Shown here in pieces: positions 8,544 to 17,127 of a stretch of 38,005 bases of DNA. This stretch comes from Clostridia bacterium (GTDB lineage Bacteria > Bacillota > Clostridia > Lachnospirales > Lachnospiraceae). Location: assembly GCA_910575725.1 (NCBI GenBank), contig CAJTFE010000042.1:1-38005 (forward strand), written 5' to 3'. The translations under genes were made by a program, and so were the position numbers. Each line of letters begins with the position of its first letter. The first letter of the stretch is position 1. The notes beneath the pieces were generated by a model. That model had not been told where the DNA came from. It made no database searches and was given only the letters and a program-made list of their open reading frames with translations.

Positions 8544-11500
8544 GTGAAGGAAGTTAAGATCTGGGAAGAAACCATAGTTATTCCTACCTACGAGGTAGGT
8601 GAACCGGATAAAAATCCCATGTTTTTGGAGAAGAGAGTTTATCAGGGAAGCAGCGGAAAGGTGTATCCCTATCCGACTACCGAGACAATCAGCAGAGAAA
8701 AAAAGGATAAGGAATATCGGGCGGTATTTTTGGAAAACCAGTATTTGAAAGTGATGATCCTGCCGGAGCTGGGAGGACGTATTCAGAGAGCTTATGATAA
8801 GACAAATGATTACGACTTTGTGTATTATAACCATGTTATCAAGCCGGCCTTAGTGGGACTTGCAGGGCCCTGGATCTCAGGAGGGATCGAGTTTAACTGG
8901 CCCCAGCATCACAGGCCCACCACCTATATGCCGGTGGATCATGTGATTCAGGAAAATGAGGACGGAAGTAAGACTTTGTTTGTAAATGATGTGGATCAGA
9001 TGTACGGAACAAAGGGGATTGCGGCCTTTACCCTGTATCCGGATCGGGCTTTTATAGAGATTCGGGGGCAGCTTTACAACCGGACTCCCCTGCCTCAGAC
9101 TTTCCTTTGGTGGGCCAATCCTGCAGTGGCGGTAAATGACTATACCCAGTCCGTCTTTCCGCCGGATGTACATTCGGTGATGGATCACGGAAAGAGGGAT
9201 GTCTCCCGATTCCCTATTGCAAAGGGTGTTTATTATAAGCATGACTACAGTGAGGGTGTGGATATTTCCCGGTATAAAAATATTCCGGTTCCAACTTCCT
9301 ATATGGCAGAAAAGTCGGAATACGACTTTGTGGGAGGCTATGACTATCAGAAAGAAGCGGGACTTCTGCATGTGGCAGATCATCATATCTCTCCCGGGAA
9401 AAAGCAATGGACCTGGGGCTGCGGGGATTTCGGAAAGGCATGGGATAGGAATCTGACCGATGAGGACGGTCCTTATATTGAATTAATGACTGGCGTATAC
9501 ACGGAAAACCAGCCGGATTTTACATGGCTGAAGCCTTTTGAAGAGAAAACCTTTAAACAGTATTTTATGCCCTATAAGAAAGTGGGCGCCGTGAAAAATG
9601 CCACCATACATGCGGTGCTGAATGCAAAGCTTAAAGGGGAAGAGCTCCATGTAGTGGTATACGGAACGAGCTGCTATGAACAGGCTGAGGTTGTTGTGAA
9701 CAAGCGGGGAGAGGAGATCTATCGGGAAACGGCCCGTATCTCTCCTGTAGATATTTTTGAAAAAGAGATTCCGGTAGGAGAAACCAGGGATTCCGAACTT
9801 CAGGTATCTGTTTATGCGGATGGACGGCTTTTGGTGGACTATCAGGCTAAGGAGGAGGGAATTCCGAAGCCTGCCAGTCCGGCGGAGGCGGCAAAGGAGC
9901 CGGAGGAGCTTAAGACCAATGAGGAACTTCTGCTTACGGCTCAGCATATAGAGCAGCACCGCCACGCAACATATCTGCCGGATCCTTACTATCTGGAGGG
10001 ATTGAAGCGTGATCCCTGCGATATCCGTATCAATAATGCCTATGGGGTTCTTCTGATGCGCCGTGGATGCTTTGAAGAGGCAGAGAGCTGTTTTCAGACG
10101 GCTTTAAAGCGGTTGACCTGGAGGAGCCCAAATCCCTATGACAGCGAGACCTTCTACAATCTTGGGCTGGCACAGTTTTACCAGGGAAAATATCAGGAAG
10201 CATTTGAACAGTTTTATAAAGCAACATGGACAAATGAGCAGCAGGAAATGTCTTTCTACTATTTGGCTGTCCTGGCCTGCCGGAAAGGGGATTATGAGGC
10301 GGCTTTGGATTTTGCAAAAAAAGGCCTGATAAAAAATGCACATAACATTAAAGCACGGGGATTGAAAGCCGTGATTCTTAGGAAGCTTGGCCGGATGGAG
10401 GATGCAAAAAAATGGGTGGAAAAGAATCTCGGGCTGGATGCATTTGATTATGTATCTTTTTATGAGCAGGTGAAGCTTGCTGAGTTCATGGAAAGTGCAA
10501 AAGCACCGGATGGCTGGTTAAACAGGGAAAAAGCAGAAACGCTGAAAGCACAGATGAACCTGCGGATGCGGAATTTCTATGAGAGTTATCTGCAGGCGGC
10601 CCGTGATTATGGTGAAGCCGGATTCTATGAGGAGGCAGTGGAGATATTGTCCTGTTGTACAAAGGAACAGCCGATGCTGTTTTATTATAAGGGATACTAT
10701 CTGTCAGGGCTTGGACGAAAGGCGGAGGCGCTTGAAGCGTTCCAAAAGGCAGAAAAGATCTCACCGCTGTATTGTTTCCCCAATAAATTGGAGGATATGG
10801 CGGTATTGGAAAGCGCCATCGCAGAGAATCCGGAAGGCGCCAAGGCATATTATTATCTGGGGAATTTGTTCTATGACAAACTGCAGTTTCAGAGAGCCGT
10901 TGAATTGTGGGAGAACTCAGTCCGGCTGGATGATACATATCCTACGGCACATCGGAATCTGGGCCTTGCCTATTATAATAAGCAGGGAGATATGGTAAGG
11001 GCAAGAACGGAACTGGAAAAAGCCTTTGCACTGGACGAGACGGATGCAAGAGTTTTCCTGGAACTGGATCAGCTCTACAAGAAACTGGGCGTAAGCTTTA
11101 CGGAGCGTCTTTCCGGATATGAGGCTTATAAGGAGATAATTGTACAAAGAGATGACGTGATGCTGGAGTATGTTACCCTTTACAATATGGCCGGAATGCC
11201 GGAAAAAGCTTATGAATCCATCATGGGTCATTCCTTCCGCCCATGGGAGGGAGCAGAGGGACGGATTTCCGGACAATATAAGACTGCGCTGCTTGCCATG
11301 GCAAGGAAGAAGATAGGGGAGAAGGCTTACGGGGAGGCGGAAGAGCTTCTTCACAAGGCTCTGCTTTATCCGGAAAATCTGGGAGAGGGAAGGCTGGAGG
11401 GAACGAAAGACAATCATCTGTACTATTATCTGGGAATTGTGCAGGAGACATTGGGAAAGAAAGAGGAGGCCGAAAAATACTTCCGTCTGGCAGAGCTTGG

Positions 11501-11891
11501 AGAAAATGAACCGGCCGGCGCCATGTATTATTACGATCAGCCTGCAGATATGATTCTCTATAAAGGGAAGGCGAAGGAGAAGCTTGGAAAGAAAAAGGAG
11601 GCTTTTGCCTGCTATAACAAGCTGATGGATTATGGAGAACGGCACCTGACGGATGAGGTGAAAAATGATTTCTTTGCAGTTTCCCTTCCGGATTTTCTGA
11701 TTTTTGAGGATGATATGGACAGCCGGAACAAAGCTCACTGTTATTACCTTATGGGACTTGCCAGTCTAGGGTTCGAGGATTATGAGAAAGCTGCAGTGCA
11801 GTTCGAGAAGGCTTTGGAGTATGATTTTAACCACCAGAACAGCAGAATTTATCTGGATATGGCGAGAAGAAAGCTTGCAGGCCTCGTATAG
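8544..11891 (+). CDS. DUF5107 and tetratricopeptide-repeat protein
   Basis: A 1,115-residue protein. Residues about 40-340 match the DUF5107 type of mutarotase-like beta-sandwich (L-P-E-L-G-G-R-I, then G-G-I-E-F-N-W-P-Q-H-H-R-P). From about 440 to the end it is a long array of TPR helical repeats, for example around Y-N-L-G-L-A-Q-F-Y-Q-G-K-Y-Q-E-A and A-Y-Y-Y-L-G-N-L-F-Y-D-K-L. No signal peptide or membrane segment is seen, so it is probably cytoplasmic. The GTG start at 8544 follows GAGAGGAAA. The family occurs with carbohydrate-use genes but has no established biochemical role that I can cite. Its promoter matches that of importer 1, so it is probably induced with it. A sugar- or glycoside-related function is inference. 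Confidence 0.8.
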   Translation: MKEVKIWEETIVIPTYEVGEPDKNPMFLEKRVYQGSSGKVYPYPTTETISREKKDKEYRAVFLENQYLKVMILPELGGRIQRAYDKTNDYDFVYYNHVIKPALVGLAGPWISGGIEFNWPQHHRPTTYMPVDHVIQENEDGSKTLFVNDVDQMYGTKGIAAFTLYPDRAFIEIRGQLYNRTPLPQTFLWWANPAVAVNDYTQSVFPPDVHSVMDHGKRDVSRFPIAKGVYYKHDYSEGVDISRYKNIPVPTSYMAEKSEYDFVGGYDYQKEAGLLHVADHHISPGKKQWTWGCGDFGKAWDRNLTDEDGPYIELMTGVYTENQPDFTWLKPFEEKTFKQYFMPYKKVGAVKNATIHAVLNAKLKGEELHVVVYGTSCYEQAEVVVNKRGEEIYRETARISPVDIFEKEIPVGETRDSELQVSVYADGRLLVDYQAKEEGIPKPASPAEAAKEPEELKTNEELLLTAQHIEQHRHATYLPDPYYLEGLKRDPCDIRINNAYGVLLMRRGCFEEAESCFQTALKRLTWRSPNPYDSETFYNLGLAQFYQGKYQEAFEQFYKATWTNEQQEMSFYYLAVLACRKGDYEAALDFAKKGLIKNAHNIKARGLKAVILRKLGRMEDAKKWVEKNLGLDAFDYVSFYEQVKLAEFMESAKAPDGWLNREKAETLKAQMNLRMRNFYESYLQAARDYGEAGFYEEAVEILSCCTKEQPMLFYYKGYYLSGLGRKAEALEAFQKAEKISPLYCFPNKLEDMAVLESAIAENPEGAKAYYYLGNLFYDKLQFQRAVELWENSVRLDDTYPTAHRNLGLAYYNKQGDMVRARTELEKAFALDETDARVFLELDQLYKKLGVSFTERLSGYEAYKEIIVQRDDVMLEYVTLYNMAGMPEKAYESIMGHSFRPWEGAEGRISGQYKTALLAMARKKIGEKAYGEAEELLHKALLYPENLGEGRLEGTKDNHLYYYLGIVQETLGKKEEAEKYFRLAELGENEPAGAMYYYDQPADMILYKGKAKEKLGKKKEAFACYNKLMDYGERHLTDEVKNDFFAVSLPDFLIFEDDMDSRNKAHCYYLMGLASLGFEDYEKAAVQFEKALEYDFNHQNSRIYLDMARRKLAGLV

Positions 11892-12000
11892 CCTTTTGTG
11901 CAAGATCCTAAAAAATCACCTAAAATGTTACCCTATTACCAAAAATGAATTGTAAAAATGTTATACTTCATAAAAAAGTACATATTACAGGAGGTATAAC

Positions 12001-13008
12001 ATGAAGATCAATATGAAAAATTGGATACAGGAATGCATCCGATCGCCGAAAAAAAAGGCCATGCCAATCCTATCCTTTCCAGGAATCCAGCTGACAGGTA
12101 ATACGGTAGAGGAGATGGTAAAGGACGGACATCTGCAGGCGCTCTGCATGGAAGCAATTGCAAAGAAATTTGACATGGGAGCGGCATTCAGTCTGATGGA
12201 TCTGTCCGTGGAAGCCGAGGCTTTTGGAAGTCCGGTTCTTTACAGTGCGGATGAGGTTCCTACCGTGACGGCGGCATTGATACATGATGAGGAGGAAGCT
12301 GCAGCCCTCCGGATTCCGGAAGTGGGGGCAGGCCGGACAGGAGAATGCATTAAGGCAATCCGTGAGGTGACGGAACTAATTACGGATCGTCCGGTATTGG
12401 CAGGAATTATTGGGCCGTTCTCCCTGGCGGGGAGGCTGCTGGATATGACGGAGATCATGATTTTATGTATCGAGGAACCGGAGTTGGTAGAGGCGGTTCT
12501 GGAAAAAGCCACGGAATTCCTTATCAACTATGGGAAAGCCTTTAAGGAGGCTGGAGCTAACGGAATCGCCATCGCAGAGCCTGCAGCCGGGCTGCTCTCG
12601 CCCAATCTCATCCGTGATTTTTCCATGCCCTATGTAAAGAGATTGATTGAGAGTGTGGAGGATGACAGCTTTGCGGTGCTGTATCACAACTGCGGAAGCG
12701 TGGTTCCCCTTTTGGATCAGATCAAAGGAATCCATCCGGGGGCTTACAGTATCGGCAATGCGGTCGACATTGAGGAAGCTTTAAAGGCTCTGCCGGACGA
12801 CAGCCTGGTAATCGGCAATATTGATCCGGCTGGAACCTTCCGCCACGGGACGCCGGAAAAGATCCGGGAGGAAACCTTGGAGCTTCTCAAGCGGTGCGGC
12901 AAATATCCCAACTTTGTGATTGCCAGCGGATGTGATATTCCGCCTATGACTTCTATGGAGAATATCCAGGCGTTTTTTGATGCGGTAGAAGAATTTTATC
13001 AGGAGTAG
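12001..13008 (+). CDS. MtaA/CmuA-type corrinoid methyltransferase-like protein 2
   Basis: A 335-residue UroD-superfamily protein. Of the four in this window it is the only one with the full classical zinc triad of MtaA/MtbA: H229-N-C231 (Y-H-N-C-G) and C311 (S-G-C-D-I-P-P). It also has G-N-I-D-P-A-G-T-F-R-H-G-T-P-E, the usual active-site loop. By family it moves methyl groups between a corrinoid protein and a thiol or other acceptor/donor. AGGAGGTATAAC precedes the ATG. An A-rich upstream region has a -10 TATACT at 11962-11967 without a clear -35. It is transcribed alone, toward the PocR regulator, and ends at a strong terminator. Confidence 0.85.
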   Translation: MKINMKNWIQECIRSPKKKAMPILSFPGIQLTGNTVEEMVKDGHLQALCMEAIAKKFDMGAAFSLMDLSVEAEAFGSPVLYSADEVPTVTAALIHDEEEAAALRIPEVGAGRTGECIKAIREVTELITDRPVLAGIIGPFSLAGRLLDMTEIMILCIEEPELVEAVLEKATEFLINYGKAFKEAGANGIAIAEPAAGLLSPNLIRDFSMPYVKRLIESVEDDSFAVLYHNCGSVVPLLDQIKGIHPGAYSIGNAVDIEEALKALPDDSLVIGNIDPAGTFRHGTPEKIREETLELLKRCGKYPNFVIASGCDIPPMTSMENIQAFFDAVEEFYQE

Positions 13009-13079
13009 ATACCTTCCGTGTCCCCTTGTTCAATGAGGGTATAGGAAGCAGTTTATTAAAAACAAGCGGATAGAGAAAG

Positions 13080-13134
13080 GGCTGTCGGGAAATGCGGCAT
13101 CAGGCTTTTGATGCCTATTTCCTGACAGCCTTTT
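13080..13134. terminator. Bidirectional terminator; member of a palindromic repeat family
   Basis: A long hairpin: GGCTGTC (13080-13086), GGGAAAT and GGCATCA pair with TGATGCC, ATTTCC and GACAGCC (13124-13130), followed by TTTTCTC. It lies between two convergent genes. The same arms recur, less perfectly, at 25533-25591 and 35471-35512, so this is also a dispersed repeat. Confidence 0.85.
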
Positions 13135-13176
13135 CTCGGTTATATTTTCGGCTATAGGAGAAAAAGAGGAGCTTCA

Positions 13177-14424
13177 TTACCGGAACTGCTTCGGCGTCAG
13201 TCCTGTGTATTTTTTAAAGACCTTGGAAAAGTAACTCTGATCCTCGAAGCCTACAGAAACCGCAATATTGATAATGGAAAAATCCGTATTGCTCAGCAGG
13301 CGCTTGCTTTCCTCAATCCGCACCATGTTCAGATATTCCTTGAAGGAAGAGCCGGTTACCTGCTTAAACAGGGTCGAGAAATAGGAGGGATGCAGGTGGA
13401 CGTAGGCGGCCGTATCCTCCAGGGTCAGCTGCGTATTAAAATGATCCGATATGTAGAGCATGGCCTTTTTGATAAGGTCATGGTTCTTCGAGGGGATGTA
13501 GTTAAACATACTCTCGGAAAAGGTTTCCACTATCTCCTGGAGCTTGCGGCAGAGGGTGTCCATAGAGGTAATCTGCTGGAGATTTTTTAAAAAATGGTTA
13601 TTCAGCTTTAAAATGCTGTCCGTGGACGCACCGCCTTCTATGGCGGTTCGGGAGAGTAAGGAGCAGAGCTCCAAAGCGCGTGTCTTGACGACATCCAGGC
13701 TGCTGCCTTGAGAAAAAAGCACGTAGCCCAGAAGATCATTTAAAATTGCATTGGCTTCCCGGACATCCCCCAGCTTTACCTTTACAAGGAGCTCCTTTTC
13801 CTTTTCGTAGGGATAGGAGGAGATGTGGATTTCTTCCTCCTTGTAGCGCTGGATAGATTCGTTGATCCGGGACTGCTGAAGAAGCTTCCGGTTATTTTCC
13901 AAAAGCTCGTGCCTGCTGTCTGTGATTAGGTTGGAAAACAGGTAGAAAAGCAGGCGGCTGATATGATTGACCTGTGCCGGGGGAACCACAGGCAGGCTGC
14001 CGGTCTCTTCATAGAGCTCCAGGGCGTCCTCGGTGGAGAGATGGTATCGCTTGTTAATGTTCGAGATTAGAATAGAGTCAGGGGTATCCATAAGAAAGGG
14101 GCCCACCAGGATAGAGCCTAAAAAAGCCTGCTTGCTGATAAGGGGATATACAATGTGATTCAGCTCCGCATGGCAGGCAAAGATATAAGGCTCTCCGAAG
14201 GTAACAGCCTTTTTCCCGGCGGAAATATGAAGCTTTTCACAGCTGTCATAGGGCGGAAGATGCTTTTTAAACAGGGTGCAGAATCCGGTGCGTTCCCCTT
14301 CGGAGATCAAAATCTGGCCATATTCGTTGATAATCTGTATGGAAAGCCCGATGCAGCCGTAAAAGGTGTGAAGCATGGAGCGAAGGGTTTCTTCCGGAAC
14401 AATGCTATATAAAACAGGGGTCAA
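13177..14424 (-). CDS. PocR-domain AraC-family regulator
   Basis: A 415-residue regulator. Residues 1 to about 165 look like a PocR ligand-sensing domain (C-T-L-F-K-K-H-L-P-P-Y-D-S-C, then F-A-C-H-A-E-L), a domain linked to sensing of small carbon substrates such as propanediol. The last 100 residues are an AraC DNA-binding domain (L-E-D-T-A-A-Y-V-H-L-H-P-S-Y-F-S-T-L-F and I-A-V-S-V-G-F-E-D-Q-S-Y-F). The start is a rare TTG (14422-14424), backed by AAGGAGG nine bases upstream. Direct repeats TAAAAATATAAAAT and TAAAAATCTAAAAT lie above its promoter. The second also occurs upstream of the corrinoid-protein gene at 24814, making this the likely regulator of the methyltransferase operon and of itself. 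Confidence 0.85.
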   Translation of the reverse strand: MTPVLYSIVPEETLRSMLHTFYGCIGLSIQIINEYGQILISEGERTGFCTLFKKHLPPYDSCEKLHISAGKKAVTFGEPYIFACHAELNHIVYPLISKQAFLGSILVGPFLMDTPDSILISNINKRYHLSTEDALELYEETGSLPVVPPAQVNHISRLLFYLFSNLITDSRHELLENNRKLLQQSRINESIQRYKEEEIHISSYPYEKEKELLVKVKLGDVREANAILNDLLGYVLFSQGSSLDVVKTRALELCSLLSRTAIEGGASTDSILKLNNHFLKNLQQITSMDTLCRKLQEIVETFSESMFNYIPSKNHDLIKKAMLYISDHFNTQLTLEDTAAYVHLHPSYFSTLFKQVTGSSFKEYLNMVRIEESKRLLSNTDFSIINIAVSVGFEDQSYFSKVFKKYTGLTPKQFR

Positions 14425-14456
14425 CGCAGATAGCCTCCTTTTTGTGAGTTTTTGAA

Positions 14457-14528
14457 ATTATAACATATTTAAGAAATATTTACACAAAAAGCAGTAAAAA
14501 TATAAAATTATTAATAAAAATCTAAAAT
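14457..14528 (-). promoter_or_regulatory. PocR regulator promoter and paired operator repeats
   Basis: TATAAT on the minus strand (plus 14457-14462) has no good -35. On the plus strand, TAAAAATATAAAAT (14495-14508) and TAAAAATCTAAAAT (14515-14528) form a direct repeat spaced 20 bp, on one DNA face as AraC sites usually are. The extended match AAAAATCTAAAATAARTAC also occurs at 24679-24697. Confidence 0.6.
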
Positions 14529-14607
14529 AAATACCAAAAGTAAAGGGCTGCATTTACGAAAACAATCTCCTGCTGTAAAAGCTGCATTTTTTCTGTCTCC
14601 AACGGGT

Positions 14608-16863
14608 TCAGCGGAACAGCTCCCGGAACATTCCTTCCCCTTCGGTCAGGGCGTCCGGAATGGACAGCTCTTGATGATACATTTTGAGAAAGATAGTATA
14701 AAGTATCATTTCCACCTCATAGGGAGGAACCAGCCTGTTTCGTCCTTGAAACGGATAGACCCTGGGAGAGGTGCGGCGCAGGCACTGATCATTGATTTCC
14801 ATCCAGGGGTACAGCTTTAGGATTTCGTGGTTTTCATAAGGAAAAGAAACCGTAGACTGCCCATTCAGAGTAGTCATATAGTAGCTTGTTTTCTTTTTGC
14901 AGATCCACTTGAAGTATTCGGAGATCAGCTTCATGTGCGGGGTTGTTTTGCTGACGCCTATGTTCCAGCCGATTTTTACAGGCGTATTTCCCGGCAGCAT
15001 GCTGTAACCGATTTTGGAAATGATGTTTCCTTCAAGGGAGCTGTCAATCAGGGAACCATATTCCGTAAAGGATAGCAGCATGGCAGTGCGCCCGCTTCCG
15101 AAAGCGCGGAAGCTGTCGTCGATGGACGTTTCAAAAAACGGCCGCTCGCTGAAGCGGCAGGATTCCAAAAGGCTCTGGAATGCTTTTATATTCTGGGGCG
15201 TATTCAGTTTTATTTTTCCGGTATTGTCATAAAATCCGCCCCCGAAGCTCCACAAGCGGATCAAAAGCTCCAGTGTAAGTTCCTCGTGGATATTTCCGAT
15301 TACGGAAGTCCCGTATAAGGTGGGGGAATAGGAATTGAATTCTTTTGTAAAGAACTGGGCAATCCCGTTAAATTCTTTCCAGGTTTTCGGCGGCCGCAGG
15401 GGCAGGCTGTGCTGGGATTCGAACTGTTTTTGGATGGAAGGCTGCTCAAACAGGTCTTTTCTGTAAAATAGGATATAAGAACCGCCCACGATAGGAAAAC
15501 CATAATAGCGCCCTTTGTAGCAGGCGTTGGAAAGATTCTCGGGGATCAGGTTTTTCTGGAAAATCTTCTGTGACAGCATGAAGTCTGTCAAATCCGTAAG
15601 CACGTTCATGTTTGCAAGGTATTCCATCCAGGAAACGTCAAAAAGATAGAGATCGTAATCGCTGCGTCTGGTTTTTGCATCATCTACAGTTTTGGTGATC
15701 ATCTGATGGTAATCAACAAAATCAAGGTCGATCTTGATATCATGCTGCTTTTCAAATTCTTTTGAAATGGCGTGTAAGGATAACATGGTCGGAAGAGAAG
15801 GGGAGAGGATCCGTAAGGTTCTCTTGGGCGGGCGGACTGCGGAGACCGGTTTGGGGGCCTCCGGGATCTGCAGAGGATTGTCAATCACATTATCTTTGAA
15901 GAGCATAAACGCTTTTTCGAAAAAAGTCGGGTGGGCCAGATTTTTTATAAGAACCTCCACACTGTATTTGCCCAGGGTATAAGCTGTTCTGGAGGTATGG
16001 AGCAGATTGGGCAGATAGTTTGATTCATTCCAGCATTCTTCGCCCAGGGTGATGATGCAGGTTTCCTGGGGGATCCTGATATTGCACAGATTGAAGGCTT
16101 CCACAATCCCTTTTGCAATCTGCTGGGAGGATGTGATGATTGCCTCCGGGGGAGCATTTACAATGCGGAGCATGCTTTTACGGAAAGCGGCCTCCTTTGT
16201 ACGCTGCAGCTCAACGATACGGCCTGAGGGCAGGGCCAGATCCAGATCCTCGTAGGCATCGGAAAAACCGCGGATACATTCACGCTCGGAAAAGAACTCT
16301 TTGTATCCGGAAATCAGCATAATATTTGAGTATCCTTTTTCAATGAGCTGGTTTGTCAGGGAGTAGCAGGTGTTATAGTTGTCGAACCCCAGAAAATTGG
16401 CATCAATATTATTGGGAAAGTGCTCCAGGAATACAGTTGGTATGTTGTTGCGTACAATGCTTTTTTCAAAATATTCAGAATTGCCCGGCTGGCAGGTGAT
16501 TAAGATCAGCCCGTCAATATTTTTCCCTATAAATTGGTTAATGAGCTTCCGCTCCTGTTTAGGACTGTTATAAGAAAAAGAGATATTGAGAGAATATCCC
16601 TTATTTTCTGCATTTGCAACAATTCCTTCCAGAATCTCGGAGTAAAAAAGATCATCGATATCCGGGAAAATAACCCCGAACATCTTGGAGGATTCTGATT
16701 TCAGACTTTTGGCTGATGCATTGGGGATATAATTCAATTCCTCAATTGCCTGCATAATTTTATCCCGGGTGGCAGCCTTTACGGTTTTTGTATTATTCAG
16801 ACAGTAAGATACGGTTGCGATAGATACCCCCGCTCTCTTGGCGACATCTTTTAAAGTGGACAT
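14608..16863 (-). CDS. LacI-type regulator fused to an ABC solute-binding domain
   Basis: A 751-residue hybrid. Residues 1-55 are a LacI helix-turn-helix (T-L-K-D-V-A-K-R-A-G-V-S-I-A-T-V-S). About 58-335 is the LacI sensor domain (F-G-V-I-F-P-D-I-D-D-L-F-Y-S-E-I). After a Pro-rich linker near 335-348, residues 349-751 form a family-1-like extracellular solute-binding fold (F-E-K-Q-H-D-I-K-I-D-L, then G-G-G-F-Y-D-N-T-G-K-I). No signal peptide precedes either part, so the binding domain must be cytoplasmic and presumably acts as a second sensor. GGAGG precedes the ATG. It is divergent from importer 2 and probably binds the palindromes at 16922-16957. Reading is continuous, so the fusion is not an assembly join of two frames. 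Confidence 0.88.
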   Translation of the reverse strand: MSTLKDVAKRAGVSIATVSYCLNNTKTVKAATRDKIMQAIEELNYIPNASAKSLKSESSKMFGVIFPDIDDLFYSEILEGIVANAENKGYSLNISFSYNSPKQERKLINQFIGKNIDGLILITCQPGNSEYFEKSIVRNNIPTVFLEHFPNNIDANFLGFDNYNTCYSLTNQLIEKGYSNIMLISGYKEFFSERECIRGFSDAYEDLDLALPSGRIVELQRTKEAAFRKSMLRIVNAPPEAIITSSQQIAKGIVEAFNLCNIRIPQETCIITLGEECWNESNYLPNLLHTSRTAYTLGKYSVEVLIKNLAHPTFFEKAFMLFKDNVIDNPLQIPEAPKPVSAVRPPKRTLRILSPSLPTMLSLHAISKEFEKQHDIKIDLDFVDYHQMITKTVDDAKTRRSDYDLYLFDVSWMEYLANMNVLTDLTDFMLSQKIFQKNLIPENLSNACYKGRYYGFPIVGGSYILFYRKDLFEQPSIQKQFESQHSLPLRPPKTWKEFNGIAQFFTKEFNSYSPTLYGTSVIGNIHEELTLELLIRLWSFGGGFYDNTGKIKLNTPQNIKAFQSLLESCRFSERPFFETSIDDSFRAFGSGRTAMLLSFTEYGSLIDSSLEGNIISKIGYSMLPGNTPVKIGWNIGVSKTTPHMKLISEYFKWICKKKTSYYMTTLNGQSTVSFPYENHEILKLYPWMEINDQCLRRTSPRVYPFQGRNRLVPPYEVEMILYTIFLKMYHQELSIPDALTEGEGMFRELFR

Positions 16864-16921
16864 GGACGCCCCTCCTTCATTTCCTTATAAGATATTTAAA
16901 GTGCAATAAATTTAAATAAGA

Positions 16922-16984
16922 AAGTTAAACGTTTAAATTTAACTTTAAATTTAACTTTTCAAAAGATTGCCTGTGATTTATAAT
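16922..16984 (+). promoter_or_regulatory. Importer 2 promoter with LacI-type operator array
   Basis: TTAAACGTTTAA (16925-16936) is a perfect palindrome with a central CG, typical of LacI-family operators. It sits in a larger inverted repeat, AAGTTAAA (16922-16929) with TTTAACTT (16938-16945). It is followed by a perfect tandem repeat of TTTAAATTTAAC (16932-16943 and 16944-16955). The -10 TATAAT is at 16979-16984; the -35 would be TTTTCA at 16956-16961, directly against the array. A protein bound here would block the importer promoter and could also control the divergent LacI fusion gene. Confidence 0.75.
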
Positions 16985-17007
16985 GATAAATATAGAGAGA
17001 AACCAGT

Positions 17008-17082
17008 AAGGCATTGATAAACAAGTAATATTATGCCATAGATGCAAGGCTTTGACCATAGCAATATTACTTAATTGCCCTT
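17008..17082 (+). promoter_or_regulatory. Long structured leader hairpin of importer 2
   Basis: In the ~140-base 5' leader, AAGTAATATT (17023-17032) is a perfect 10-bp match to AATATTACTT (17063-17072). An outer pair AAGGCA (17008-17013) and TGCCCTT (17076-17082) extends it. About 30 bases are enclosed. I do not recognise a known riboswitch class, and no cobalamin-riboswitch B12 box is visible. Confidence 0.5.
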
Positions 17083-17083
17083 T

Positions 17084-17112
17084 AGTGCTGTCGCACAGCG
17101 ACTACAAATAGG
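17084..17112 (+). repeat. Hairpin plus AATAGG leader element, copy A
   Basis: AGTGCTGTCGCACAGCGACT (17084-17103), three bases, then AATAGG (17107-17112). The hairpin has AGT/ACT and GCTG/CAGC arms with a bulged G and a TCGCA loop. It ends 15 bases before the importer 2 start codon. The other copies are at 22111 and 28557. Confidence 0.75.
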
Positions 17113-17127
17113 AAAGGAGACAGGAAC

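Noticed and set aside
10917..11738. 273-codon minus-strand frame
   Set aside because: It is antisense to the TPR repeats of the DUF5107 protein, with no ribosome site or recognisable domain.
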